A DNA stretch of 48,796 nucleotides from the IMG/VR virus record IMGVR_UViG_3300009109_000183, positions 1-48,796 of that record. One strand, written 5' to 3'. A program made the position numbers and the translations under genes. This DNA comes from a virus. This document shows, in pieces, positions 31,794 to 40,220 of this stretch (position 1 is its first letter; every line of letters starts with the position of its first letter). The notes beneath the pieces are model-generated. The model was given only the letters and a program-made list of their open reading frames with translations. It did no database searches and was not told the DNA's origin.

Positions 31794-32506
31794 TGGATGA
31801 TACATTAAAAGATAGTTGGGATAATACACATGATCCAATTAGCAAACAAATAAAACAAAGAATTAAAAAAGCAGGAAAAAGATTTCACTGTAATGATAAT
31901 ATTTCTGAATACATTGAAGATGGTGATTTAGAACAATTACAAGCAGAAGTACAAGAAAAATTACAAGGTGTATTAGAAAGTCTTGTAATTGATACAGAAA
32001 ACGATCACAATACACAGGAAACTGCAAAACGTGTCGCTAAAATGTATGTACAAGAAACATTTGGTGGCAGATATAAACCGTTTCCGAGAGTTACAAGTTT
32101 TCCTAATGTGGGTTACAAGAGTATGTACACTAGTGGTCCAATTAGTATTAAGTCAACGTGTGCTCACCATTTACAAAATATTGTAGGTAATGCTTGGGTA
32201 GGTATTATTCCAACTGGCAAAGTTATTGGTTTGAGTAAGTTTAACAGAATTATACATCACATTGTAGAAAGACCACAGATACAAGAAGAAATGACAACAC
32301 AAATTGCTGATGCATTAAAAGAATACGCACACACAACTCATATTGCAGTAGTAGTTAAAGCAGAACATCATTGTATGACACACAGAGGCGTAAGAGAACA
32401 GGAATCTGATATGACAACTGCAATTATGTTAGGTGCATTTAAAGATGACCCAGCAACTAGAGATGAATTTTATAAAATTTGCATGAGCATGAAGGGCCAT
32501 GCATAA
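31793..32506 (+). CDS. folE: GTP cyclohydrolase I
   Basis: A 237-residue protein, type IA. Zinc ligands are conserved: Cys123 and His126 in STCAHH, and Cys194 in EHHCMTHRG. 'PTGKVIGLSKFNRIIH' and 'VRDQ'-like 'VREQESDMTTAIMLG' complete the active site. It makes 7,8-dihydroneopterin triphosphate from GTP, the first step to folate and to 7-deazaguanines. With queD-like, queE and dpdA in the window, DNA base modification is the likely use. It overlaps galE by one base and the next gene by one base. N-terminal 50 residues are a charged extension. Confidence 0.95.
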   Translation: MDDTLKDSWDNTHDPISKQIKQRIKKAGKRFHCNDNISEYIEDGDLEQLQAEVQEKLQGVLESLVIDTENDHNTQETAKRVAKMYVQETFGGRYKPFPRVTSFPNVGYKSMYTSGPISIKSTCAHHLQNIVGNAWVGIIPTGKVIGLSKFNRIIHHIVERPQIQEEMTTQIADALKEYAHTTHIAVVVKAEHHCMTHRGVREQESDMTTAIMLGAFKDDPATRDEFYKICMSMKGHA

Positions 32507-33165
32507 TGAATAATGAACTTCGAAAGAGGTCATTTATAGAGTTAGACGTAGAAATCGATTTCGAAAAACTTTTACAAGAGTATCATATCATAGACAAGAA
32601 GTATGCTTTCCACAATTACAATACAAATTACTGGGCAGTAAGAAAAAAATATGCTAAAAGTTGGTCTGGTGTATGCCTGACAAGTTCTGATGGAAGTCTA
32701 TACACTGATCTACATGAAAATAGACGAGATATTCCTTTTATAGATACAGAAATAAAAAAACATTGTCCATACATTTACAAATTAATAAAAGATCTAGGCG
32801 GCGACAAATGTAGTGCAAGAATCATGAGGATTTCCCCAAAAGAATCTTTAGTATGGCATAGCCACGTGCAAGAGCACGGACAAGAAGAGAATCAACTTAC
32901 AGTGCAAATACCTATAATAGTACCAAAACAATTTGAATATTGTGTGGTTAACAAGAACGAATTTAAATGGTACAAAAGATTTTTTAGACCTTCATGGTTT
33001 AAAAATGCCGAATGCAAAAGACTTGAGACGGGTAAAGCATATATTTTCAATTCCTATCATTACCATAATGTATATAATCATAGCAACGAATATAGAATAA
33101 CGTTAATGTTATATCTTGACTTACGAAACCCAACAGTTTATAATTTGGTACAAAGAAGTTTATGA
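32506..33165 (+). CDS. 2-oxoglutarate/Fe(II) oxygenase-like protein (Asp/Arg hydroxylase type)
   Basis: A 219-residue protein; start at 32506 (MNNELRKRSF) overlaps the folE stop. The C-terminal half looks like a double-stranded beta helix: 'SPKESLVWHSHVQEHG', 'LTVQIPIIVPKQFEY', then 'LETGKAYIFNSYHYHNVYNH' and 'EYRITLMLYLDL'. WHSH and YHYH give candidate Fe ligands and the Arg in EYRIT a candidate 2-oxoglutarate contact. This is the pattern of aspartyl/asparaginyl beta-hydroxylase-like proteins, which often lack the acidic ligand. Substrate unknown; phage oxygenases may modify nucleic acid, sugar or protein. Confidence 0.5.
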   Translation: MNNELRKRSFIELDVEIDFEKLLQEYHIIDKKYAFHNYNTNYWAVRKKYAKSWSGVCLTSSDGSLYTDLHENRRDIPFIDTEIKKHCPYIYKLIKDLGGDKCSARIMRISPKESLVWHSHVQEHGQEENQLTVQIPIIVPKQFEYCVVNKNEFKWYKRFFRPSWFKNAECKRLETGKAYIFNSYHYHNVYNHSNEYRITLMLYLDLRNPTVYNLVQRSL

Positions 33166-33368
33166 AAAAAGGAAAAAAATTAACATTTAAGAAAAAAGTA
33201 TGGAAAATTTTAGATGGAACTTATAAAAGACCTATAGATCAAGAAGACGTTGATAGACTAGTAGCGGCAGTACAACAAGAAATAATGTTAGATACTAGAG
33301 ATGTGGAAACGATGGACGCAATTAATGATGGTAAAATAGACTGGAGCGGAAATGCCACCAAAAAGTAA
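33162..33368 (+). CDS. Unknown basic protein, 68 aa
   Basis: Lys-rich N-terminus (MKKGKKLTFKKKVWKI), then an acidic helix 'DQEDVDRLVAAVQQEIMLDT'. Overlaps the preceding gene by 4 bases and the next by 17. Compact operonic hypothetical; no family recognised. Confidence 0.55.
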   Translation: MKKGKKLTFKKKVWKILDGTYKRPIDQEDVDRLVAAVQQEIMLDTRDVETMDAINDGKIDWSGNATKK

Positions 33369-33705
33369 AAAAGAATTATTAAAAGATTTAAAAAATGTAC
33401 AAGAAAATACTAAAGTAATGGATCAATACGATCAAGCACAAGATTTAGATGGAGGTATGAGTAGTTGGACTTATAATATGGGAGAATTAAACACAGGTAC
33501 AACTGTAACCACGGCAAGCGTAGGTTCATTAGATGATGGACTTGATGTAAAATTTGACGTAAGTGATGGTTTATATCAACCAAGTTTTGACTTTGATGAT
33601 GAAAAATTAAGAAAAAAATATCCAGCATTACAAGATGCTCATGAACATTACCAAAATATAAAACAAATGTGCGAAACTAGAGAACGAGAAGAAGATGGAA
33701 ATTAA
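33352..33705 (+). CDS. Unknown acidic protein, 117 aa
   Basis: A charged start (MPPKSKKELLKDLKNVQEN), an Asp/Gly-rich middle with Thr/Val strands (TGTTVTTASVGSLDD), and 'KYPALQDAHEHYQNIKQM' helix at the C-terminus. Overlaps both neighbours. Probably an adaptor or minor structural protein, but nothing proves it. Confidence 0.55.
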   Translation: MPPKSKKELLKDLKNVQENTKVMDQYDQAQDLDGGMSSWTYNMGELNTGTTVTTASVGSLDDGLDVKFDVSDGLYQPSFDFDDEKLRKKYPALQDAHEHYQNIKQMCETREREEDGN

Positions 33706-33952
33706 AGATTTATTAGAAGATGTTAAAGCATATCGTAATACAATGGTTGCTAGAAATTTCCCACATCAAGAAATTACAAACCTTATTATAAAATGGGATC
33801 AAAAACTTCTAGAAGATACACCCGAATACAAACAACGTAAAGAAAGAGAAGCAAAGGAAAAACAGTTAGAAGAATTTAAAAAAAGAGAACAAGAAGAACA
33901 AGAAAATTTAGAAAAAATAGCCAAAGAAGCAAGAGAGGAAGATGCGTCTTAA
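33695..33952 (+). CDS. Helical charged protein, 85 aa
   Basis: Almost entirely helical: 'MEIKDLLEDVKAYRNTMVAR' followed by a continuous Glu/Lys/Gln coil ('KEKQLEEFKKREQEEQENLE'). Single coiled coil, no Cys. Overlaps the guaC start by 11 bases. Function unknown. Confidence 0.55.
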   Translation: MEIKDLLEDVKAYRNTMVARNFPHQEITNLIIKWDQKLLEDTPEYKQRKEREAKEKQLEEFKKREQEEQENLEKIAKEAREEDAS

Positions 33953-34991
33953 TACTGAACTTAAATTAAATTATGCAGATGTTTTGTTACAACCAAAACG
34001 TTCAACATTATCTTCTCGAAAAGATGTTGACATAGAAAGAACATTTACATTTCAAAATTCAAAAGAAACTTATACGTGTGTTCCTATTGTAGCATCTAAT
34101 ATGGATGGCGTTGGTACATTTAGTATGGCTAAAGTATTACAGGAATATAAAATGATGACTGTAATAACAAAAACAACAACACCTGAGCAATGGAAACAAG
34201 CCGTAGGACAAGGAATAAAATTAAAATACATATCTGTATGTACAGGTACAGGAAAACTTTGGGATAAAGACGCAGAAGATTATGCCACAATGCAACAAAT
34301 ATTAAAAAGTTATCCAGATGTTAAATTTATTACAATTGACGTTGCAAATGGGTATCATGAAAATTATGTAGACTTTGTCGAAAAAGTAAGAGAAGAGTTT
34401 CCTGACAAAACTATAATTGCAGGTAACGTTGTTACTGCAGAAATGGTTGAGCAATTAATTATTAGTGGTGCTGATGTAGTAAAAATTGGTATAGGACCAG
34501 GATCAGTATGTACAACAAGAACAATGGCTGGTGTAGGTGTTCCACAATTTTCAGCGGTAGTAGAATGTGCTGATGCGGCCAACGGTGTTGGAGGACACAT
34601 AATGGCTGATGGTGGTTGTGTAGAACCAGGTGATGTAGCAAAAGCATTTGGTGGCGGTGCACATTTTGTTATGCTAGGTGGTATGTTAGCAGGACACAAT
34701 GAATCAGAGTTGCCAGTTGTAGATGGAGAAAGAGAATTTTATGGTATGAGTTCTGATAGAGCAAGAGAAATACACGGTAAAAGAAAAGATGGATATAGAG
34801 GTAACGAAGGACGAAGAGTATTTTTACCTGACAGAGGACCTGTATCAGAAACAATTGAAGATATGTTAGGTGGAGTAAGATCCGCTTGTACATATATTGG
34901 TGCAAGAAGATTAAAGGATATACCTAAATGTGCAAGTTTTGTTAGAACAAACAATCCAATTAATAAAGTTTACGACCAATACGAAGATTAA
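33942..34991 (+). CDS. guaC: GMP reductase
   Basis: A 349-residue TIM barrel, very close in pattern to E. coli GuaC: 'YADVLLQPKRSTLSSR', 'VPIVASNMDGVGTFSMAKVL', 'ITIDVANGYHENYVDFV', catalytic Cys190 in GPGSVCTTR, 'MADGGCVEPGDVAKAFGGGA', 'LGGMLAGHNES' and 'GGVRSACTYIGA'. There is no CBS domain, which separates it from IMP dehydrogenase. It reduces GMP to IMP with NADPH, releasing ammonia, allowing guanine nucleotides to be converted to adenine nucleotides. In an AT-rich phage this would tilt salvaged host purines towards A (inference). GAGAGGA precedes the ATG. Confidence 0.95.
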   Translation: MRLNTELKLNYADVLLQPKRSTLSSRKDVDIERTFTFQNSKETYTCVPIVASNMDGVGTFSMAKVLQEYKMMTVITKTTTPEQWKQAVGQGIKLKYISVCTGTGKLWDKDAEDYATMQQILKSYPDVKFITIDVANGYHENYVDFVEKVREEFPDKTIIAGNVVTAEMVEQLIISGADVVKIGIGPGSVCTTRTMAGVGVPQFSAVVECADAANGVGGHIMADGGCVEPGDVAKAFGGGAHFVMLGGMLAGHNESELPVVDGEREFYGMSSDRAREIHGKRKDGYRGNEGRRVFLPDRGPVSETIEDMLGGVRSACTYIGARRLKDIPKCASFVRTNNPINKVYDQYED

Positions 34992-34998
34992 TTAAATA
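34991..34998 (+). promoter_or_regulatory. T4-like late promoter octamer (ATTAAATA)
   Basis: Ends 6 bases before the ATG at 35005; no Shine-Dalgarno. Another ATG at 35001 is out of frame. Confidence 0.45.
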
Positions 34999-35004
34999 TC
35001 ATGA

Positions 35005-36156
35005 ATGATACCGAACAAAAATACATTCTGCGTTGCACCTTTTAATAGTCTTTATGTAGGTCCAACTGGCAGTATTACCCCTTGTTGTCTTTTCGACAAA
35101 CCAACAAAATATAAATTTCACGAAACTGAAGACTATTATCATTCTAAAGATCTGAATAAAGTAAGAAATAATTTAATTAACGGTATTAAAGATACCAACT
35201 GTATTGCGTGTTGGAAACAAGAAGAAGCTAATGGTGATTCATTAAGATTAATATTAAACAGAACTGTTGGAAAAGATATTACTCAAGCAATTAATAATTT
35301 AGATACAAAAAATATAAAAAGTTTTGACTTACAGCTTGGAAATTTATGTAATTTAAAATGCGTTATGTGTTCACCAAAGTGGAGTAGTCAAATACTTGCT
35401 GAGATAAACATAAATCAAGAAATGAAAAAATTTTATAAACATGGCAATTTGAAACAAAACGAATTTAATTGGCCAAAAGAAAACGATTTTGCAAAATGGT
35501 GTGAAAAATTTTTACCACAAAGTATACATATCAAATTAACTGGGGGCGAACCCTTCATAAATCCGTGGCTGTTCAAAACATTAGAAAACATACCAACAAG
35601 TCAAAAAGAAAAATGTATTCTTCACTTTACTACAAACCTAACAATAATTAATGACAAAATATTAAACATACTTAAAAAATTTAAAGAAACATGGATTAGT
35701 GTATCTGTTGATGGCATAGAAGATACTTTTGAATATATTAGATTTGGCCATACTTGGAATGCTATTAAAAAAAATATAGACACATTATTAAATGTTAAAG
35801 AAAACATAAAATTATCAATTAACTGTGTAATACAAGCACCAATACTACCTAATATTGTTAATATGGTAAATTATTTTGATACTAAAAAAATAAAAATAAG
35901 ACCTATTATACTAACATCACCAAAAAAACTAACACTTTCTTCTTTAAAAGAACAATTTAAAAATAATATTATAAAAGATCTACAAAATTATAAAGGATAT
36001 AATCAAGAATTTATTGACGTTGTTAAATCAGTAATTAAAGATAATATAAATCACGACAATGAATTAGCTCAAGAATGTGTGCATTACCTAGATAATATTG
36101 ACAAAATACGAAACACTAATTTTAAAAACATTATTCCGGTTGATTGTTTTATATGA
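35005..36156 (+). CDS. Twitch-type radical SAM protein, paralogue 3
   Basis: A 383-residue protein. 'TFCVAPFNSLYVGPTGSITP' then CC and CIAC form the N-terminal twitch-like cysteine cluster. The core motif is CNLKCVMC (CX3CX2C) after 'FDLQLGNL', with LTGGEPF for SAM and 'WISVSVDGIEDTFEYIRFG' shared with the paralogues at 12602 and 28312. The N-terminal Cys set is closest to paralogue 1. The target is unknown. It overlaps by 4 bases the first of two duplicated proteins, so the three genes are probably co-translated. Confidence 0.8.
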   Translation: MIPNKNTFCVAPFNSLYVGPTGSITPCCLFDKPTKYKFHETEDYYHSKDLNKVRNNLINGIKDTNCIACWKQEEANGDSLRLILNRTVGKDITQAINNLDTKNIKSFDLQLGNLCNLKCVMCSPKWSSQILAEININQEMKKFYKHGNLKQNEFNWPKENDFAKWCEKFLPQSIHIKLTGGEPFINPWLFKTLENIPTSQKEKCILHFTTNLTIINDKILNILKKFKETWISVSVDGIEDTFEYIRFGHTWNAIKKNIDTLLNVKENIKLSINCVIQAPILPNIVNMVNYFDTKKIKIRPIILTSPKKLTLSSLKEQFKNNIIKDLQNYKGYNQEFIDVVKSVIKDNINHDNELAQECVHYLDNIDKIRNTNFKNIIPVDCFI

Positions 36157-36845
36157 GAGACATAGGCATTTATTATAAAAGTTCTACTTGCGGTATGTTC
36201 CTATTATATTATATTTTAGGATCAGATCAAAAATTTAATGTGACTTCACGTAATCAAGATCTTAACTATGGTACTAATAAAAAATTAATGACCTCGATGT
36301 TCTATACACAATTTAAACCTAAAAAATATGGCGAGTGGATTAGTGGTGAATATTGGCCAGATAATTTGTTTGCTGACAACCATTTACCAAAATTTTATTA
36401 CTTTCAAATACACGATTTTGCTCCACACCAAGATTTTAAAGAAAAATTTCGAATAAATGACTTATATAAAAAACTCGACTGCATAAAAATTAATCCTTAT
36501 GTTGCTGATGATAGCAAATGGTTTAAACTAATGTTCTATAAAAGATCTGGATCATTTCATGATTTCCCAAAACAAAATTTTACTTTTAAAGAATTTTACC
36601 AACGATTTAAATTTGTATTATCAAGAAGTAAAGGCTCCAAATTAGATTGGTGTGATTATAGCTTTGATATCTTAAAATTTTTAGTGGATAAAGAAGAAAG
36701 ACAACGTTTATGTGATTATATAGGTATTACAATGAACGAAAGGATGGAGGAATTTTTAAATTATTATATAAAGGCTCATGAAGAATGGCTACTTAAAAAA
36801 TTATATAGTGATGATGTAAAACGACCAACTGGAGTAATAAAATAA
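36153..36845 (+). CDS. Duplicated P-loop-like protein A (sulfotransferase-like, tentative)
   Basis: A 230-residue protein from the start at 36153 (MRDIGIYYKSS), chosen by comparison with its paralogue just downstream. N-terminal 'IYYKSSTCGMFLLYYIL' resembles the strand-loop-helix that binds PAPS in sulfotransferases. 'FYYFQIHDF', 'KLDWCDYSFDILKFLVDKEE' and 'RLCDYIGITMNERMEEFL' recur in the paralogue. No confirmed PAPS residues. Not firmly assigned; could be another P-loop transferase. Confidence 0.5.
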   Translation: MRDIGIYYKSSTCGMFLLYYILGSDQKFNVTSRNQDLNYGTNKKLMTSMFYTQFKPKKYGEWISGEYWPDNLFADNHLPKFYYFQIHDFAPHQDFKEKFRINDLYKKLDCIKINPYVADDSKWFKLMFYKRSGSFHDFPKQNFTFKEFYQRFKFVLSRSKGSKLDWCDYSFDILKFLVDKEERQRLCDYIGITMNERMEEFLNYYIKAHEEWLLKKLYSDDVKRPTGVIK

Positions 36846-37666
36846 TGAAAGATATAGGCATTTATTATAAAAGTACTTGTTGTGGTATGTTTGTATTGTA
36901 TTACATATTAGGTTCAGACCAAAAATTTAACGTAACTGCACGTAATAAAGAACTTGACTACGGTACTAATAAAAAATTAATGAACTATATGTTCTACAAA
37001 CAATTTCAAAAAACGCAAAAAACCAAAGGCATAACTGGTTGGACTAATGATGCCGAAAGGAAAGACCACAAAAATCGAGTTGGGAATTGGAAAGATGGAA
37101 AATGGTGGAGCAATTGGACTAGTAAAGAATACTGGCCAGATAACACATTTAAAGACAATGATTTACCAAAACTTTGGTATTTTCAACTTCACGATAACGT
37201 AGAAAAACAAAGTGTTGAGTATTGGGATTACAGACAGAAAACAGAAGAAGAAATAAAAATAATTAGGGATTATAAAAATATTGATTGTATTAAACTTAAT
37301 CCTTATGTTACGGATAAAAGAAAATGGTATAAAATGCAATATGCTAAAAGAACCGGAAGTTGTGGGAATATTCCAAAAAAAAATCCTACTTTTAAAAAAG
37401 TGCGTGATACTTATATAGATGGTTGGATTAAAGGTAATGGTGGAGCAACATGGCCATCTAAGTTAGATTGGTGTGATTATAACTTTGACATTCTTAAATT
37501 TTTAGTAGATAAAGAAGAAAGACAGCGTCTATGCGATTACCTTGGCATTACAATAAACGAAAGAATGGAAGAATTTTTAGTACATTATCTAGAATGCCAC
37601 CCCGAAAAATTACTTAAAAAATTATACGGATCTGAAGTAGAAAGACCTATTGGTAAAACCATTTAA
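36845..37666 (+). CDS. Duplicated P-loop-like protein B (sulfotransferase-like, tentative)
   Basis: A 273-residue paralogue of the preceding gene: MKDIGIYYKSTCCGMF, 'YYILGSDQKFNV', 'NYGTNKK'-like 'DYGTNKKLMNYMFY', 'KLDWCDYNFDILKFLVDKEE' and 'RLCDYLGITINERMEEFL' are nearly identical. It carries about 40 extra residues: a Trp-rich middle (GNWKDGKWWSNWTSKEYW) and other small insertions. The TAATG overlap shows tandem duplication. The same tentative transferase assignment applies. The last gene before an intergenic region with a promoter. Confidence 0.5.
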   Translation: MKDIGIYYKSTCCGMFVLYYILGSDQKFNVTARNKELDYGTNKKLMNYMFYKQFQKTQKTKGITGWTNDAERKDHKNRVGNWKDGKWWSNWTSKEYWPDNTFKDNDLPKLWYFQLHDNVEKQSVEYWDYRQKTEEEIKIIRDYKNIDCIKLNPYVTDKRKWYKMQYAKRTGSCGNIPKKNPTFKKVRDTYIDGWIKGNGGATWPSKLDWCDYNFDILKFLVDKEERQRLCDYLGITINERMEEFLVHYLECHPEKLLKKLYGSEVERPIGKTI

Positions 37667-37683
37667 TTAAACTTAAAAGTGTA

Positions 37684-37712
37684 TTGATTTAATTCACAAA
37701 TTGTCGTACAAT
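37684..37712 (+). promoter_or_regulatory. Sigma70-like promoter of the yhhQ gene
   Basis: TTGATT (37684-37689), 17-base spacer, TACAAT (37707-37712). The leader is about 26 bases and contains AGGAGG (37735-37740) before the ATG at 37745, so this gene uses a normal ribosome site, unlike several other promoter-proximal genes. Confidence 0.5.
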
Positions 37713-37744
37713 AGTGAACATTTAATAATATCCTAGGAGGATTA

Positions 37745-38407
37745 ATGTTAGATTTATTAAAAAACGTAGACAAAAGTATGCTGTGGAAACTTGTAGCACT
37801 TCACGTTATCGTGATTACAGTTTCAAACGGTTTAGTAAACATTCCTGTAGAAATACTTGGAGTTAAACTAACCTGGGCGGCATTCACTTTCCCTTTAGTA
37901 GTAATAGCAACTGACTTAACAGTCAGACTATTGGGTAAAACGATAGCACGGTCTACAATTGCAATAGCCTATCCACTTGCGATCATTGGATCCATTTTGG
38001 TAGTGCTGGCAGAAGGAGCACCTCAATCAGTTGCGTTAAGAATTGGTTTTGCAAGTGCGACTGCGTATGCAATTGGAACTTTGCTAGATGTATATGTCTT
38101 CCAATGGCTGAGAGAAAATTATTCAGCTTGGTGGTTAGCACCTGCAGTATCAACTGTGGTAGCAAACATAATTGACACATACACATTCTTCTTTACAGCA
38201 TTCTCAGGTGGCGCCAACGAGTATATGGCGGCTAACTGGGCAGAAATTGCCGGTTCACAAACTGTATTAAAAATTATGGTTGGTTTGATAGTATTCTTAC
38301 CAGCTTATGGTTTATTACTTAGACATTTGTCGGGTAAATTTAAAGTTAGTGCAACTGTACAAAAAGCATTTAAAGATGCAAGTAAAGACCTAGTAAAATC
38401 AAAATAA
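37745..38407 (+). CDS. yhhQ: Queuosine precursor transporter (YhhQ/VUT family)
   Basis: A 220-residue, about six-helix inner-membrane protein. The family signature 'TWAAFTFPLVVIATDLTVRL' is almost identical to E. coli YhhQ. 'GTLLDVYVFQWLRE', 'WWLAPAVSTVVANIIDTYTF' and 'FLPAYGLLLRHL' also match. YhhQ imports preQ0, preQ1 or related 7-deazaguanines. In this genome it would give a second source of precursor for DpdA besides synthesis through FolE and QueE. It has its own promoter and is followed by a strong terminator, so it is a single-gene unit. AGGAGG fixes the start. Confidence 0.92.
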   Translation: MLDLLKNVDKSMLWKLVALHVIVITVSNGLVNIPVEILGVKLTWAAFTFPLVVIATDLTVRLLGKTIARSTIAIAYPLAIIGSILVVLAEGAPQSVALRIGFASATAYAIGTLLDVYVFQWLRENYSAWWLAPAVSTVVANIIDTYTFFFTAFSGGANEYMAANWAEIAGSQTVLKIMVGLIVFLPAYGLLLRHLSGKFKVSATVQKAFKDASKDLVKSK

Positions 38408-38425
38408 AATTGATTTATTTTCAAT

Positions 38426-38447
38426 AGGGGGTATTTTTTTACCCCCT
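38426..38447 (+). terminator. Strong hairpin terminator after yhhQ
   Basis: AGGGGGTA - TTTTTT - TACCCCCT: a perfect 8-bp, GC-rich stem in very AT-rich DNA, with a T6 loop. It sits 19 bases after the yhhQ stop. No T-run follows the stem, but the stem is by far the most stable in the window by eye. Confidence 0.75.
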
Positions 38448-38459
38448 GTTGATATTTCA

Positions 38460-38467
38460 TTTAAATA
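38460..38467 (+). promoter_or_regulatory. T4-like late promoter octamer (TTTAAATA)
   Basis: Ends 5 bases before the ATG at 38473; no Shine-Dalgarno. It lies directly after the terminator, so the next unit needs its own promoter. Confidence 0.45.
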
Positions 38468-38472
38468 TTGGT

Positions 38473-39435
38473 ATGAATTTCTTAATACTAACTCCTGACG
38501 GCGTCGGTTCTACCATTTTACAAAGACTTTTAACAATGACATTTTCGTTAGAGAACGTTAATGCCGTTAATACCCACGAATTAACTAACAGAATACTATT
38601 AGAAGATAATATTGCTGTACATGATAAAAGATTTATAGGTTCACGATGGAAACAAATGTATGCACAATCGTTGCCCGAAATAGAAAGTATTATAAGACAA
38701 TCTTCAAAAGATACAAATATTATAAGCAGAGTTGCCAAATATCATTTAGATAATAGATCAGAACATTTAGGAGAATCTAAAGAACTTGTTACTAATTTTT
38801 ATAAATTTTTAAATGAAGTATACGATAAAAAAATAATGTGCGTAAGAAATAATATTTTTGAATACGCATTGAGTTGGAGTATACGAGAGGAATCTGGAAT
38901 ATTAAATGTATATAATAGAGATGACAAACAAAAAGTATTTAAAGTTAAATCGGTTAAAGAAGATTTTTTCGAAAAAAAATGTCAACAATACCTTAATTAT
39001 ACGTACTGGGTAAAAGATAACTTTCCTGATGTTATTGAAATTGCTTATGAGGATGTAATTACTAATTCCGACAAAATATTAGAACAACTAACTGGATTTA
39101 AAAATACATATAAAAATAACTTTAAACTAGAATTATCGAGAATTTTAAAAATTGAATACGAAACATTTAACGCTCTCATGACTAGCAAAAAACTAACCAA
39201 ATATACCAATAAAGAATTAGGTGCGTTAGTACAATATAAAAGATATACAAAAAAACTAGTAGACGAAAACAAAATAATGAACCAACCAATTAAAAACACT
39301 ACACTATACGATAAGCGAAGACAAATTAAAAATTTTAATAACTGTCTAAGAAAATTCGAGTCTTTTGCTAAAAATCATAACTGGATTGATACTTCTAATG
39401 CAACATATGATTTTTGGCATGATAAAAAATTATAA
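38473..39435 (+). CDS. Sulfotransferase-family protein
   Basis: A 320-residue protein. MNFLILTPDGVGSTILQRLL matches the PAPS 5'-phosphosulfate loop (TxDGxGSTxLQR). 'KKIMCVRNNIFEYALSW' corresponds to the 3'-phosphate motif (RxPxxxxxS region). 'VIEIAYEDVITNSDKILEQL' matches the common 'YEDL...P...L..I..FLG' end. The C-terminus is helical and basic. Sulfotransferases move sulfate from PAPS to hydroxyl or amino groups of sugars or other acceptors; the acceptor here is unknown. I chose ATG 38473, not the in-frame TTG at 38449, because of the fold start and the late octamer. Overlaps the SGNH gene (TAATG). Confidence 0.65.
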   Translation: MNFLILTPDGVGSTILQRLLTMTFSLENVNAVNTHELTNRILLEDNIAVHDKRFIGSRWKQMYAQSLPEIESIIRQSSKDTNIISRVAKYHLDNRSEHLGESKELVTNFYKFLNEVYDKKIMCVRNNIFEYALSWSIREESGILNVYNRDDKQKVFKVKSVKEDFFEKKCQQYLNYTYWVKDNFPDVIEIAYEDVITNSDKILEQLTGFKNTYKNNFKLELSRILKIEYETFNALMTSKKLTKYTNKELGALVQYKRYTKKLVDENKIMNQPIKNTTLYDKRRQIKNFNNCLRKFESFAKNHNWIDTSNATYDFWHDKKL

Positions 39436-40220
39436 TGAAAAACCGATTTAGTATAGACAATTACAAAGACCCTTTTAGGGTAGCAACTAAAGTTAATTAT
39501 AGTGGAGAGTACTCTAGTACAGACGATCCTAAACATACCAAAGAATTTCATGCAAGACATCTTGAACATTTTAACAACTATCCTAAAAAAGTTTATTACC
39601 AATATAATTCGAAAGGCTTTAGGGATAATGAATGGCCTGATGATTTATCTAATGTTATATGGTGCGTTGGTGATAGTTTTACATTAGGTTGTGGACAACC
39701 ACAAAACGAATCTTGGCCTGCATTACTGGAAAAAATTACTAATAAAAGATGTATAAATTTAGGACAGGATGGTGCCAGTAATGATACTATTGCCCTTAGA
39801 GTACAAGCAATTGAAAAAACATATAACCCTAAACTAATAGTAATAATGTGGTCTTATCTTCATAGACGAAGAGTCAATGGCATAGATCAATTACATGATA
39901 AAAACGATTTTGGGGATAACGCCGATATTAAAAACTTTTTAAAGAACTATGAAGCAGTGAATTCACTACCAACAAAAATAATACATCTAGCAATACCTCT
40001 TTCTACATATAACGATATTAACGAGGAGAATAGACAATCTGAAAAAACAGCTTATGATAATGAGATTTCAGAAACAATTAAAAAGAAAATATTATTTTTA
40101 ATGAAAAACAATGTAACTGAAGTAAAACAATTAGATTTTAGTCGTGATGGACGACATTTTGATATTAAAACTAGTTTGGGTGTAGCACACTTAATTAACA
40201 AAAAAATTAATGATAGATAA
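39435..40220 (+). CDS. SGNH/GDSL hydrolase
   Basis: A 261-residue protein. The four SGNH blocks are recognisable: WCVGDSFTLGCG (GDS with nucleophile Ser), 'NLGQDGASNDTI' (Gly and Asn of blocks II and III) and 'SRDGRHFDIKTSLGVAHLI' (Asp-x-x-His, block V). These enzymes de-esterify lipids, sugars or glycans. The leading 'YQYNSKGFRDNEWPDD' is typical of glycan-related SGNH proteins. No signal peptide, so cytoplasmic. Its neighbours are sulfotransferase-like genes, suggesting joint editing of acyl and sulfate groups on a glycan (inference). Confidence 0.75.
   Translation: MKNRFSIDNYKDPFRVATKVNYSGEYSSTDDPKHTKEFHARHLEHFNNYPKKVYYQYNSKGFRDNEWPDDLSNVIWCVGDSFTLGCGQPQNESWPALLEKITNKRCINLGQDGASNDTIALRVQAIEKTYNPKLIVIMWSYLHRRRVNGIDQLHDKNDFGDNADIKNFLKNYEAVNSLPTKIIHLAIPLSTYNDINEENRQSEKTAYDNEISETIKKKILFLMKNNVTEVKQLDFSRDGRHFDIKTSLGVAHLINKKINDR

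Noticed and set aside
38449-38472. TTG start for the sulfotransferase gene
   Set aside because: The ATG at 38473 opens directly into the PAPS-loop strand and follows a late-promoter-like octamer.
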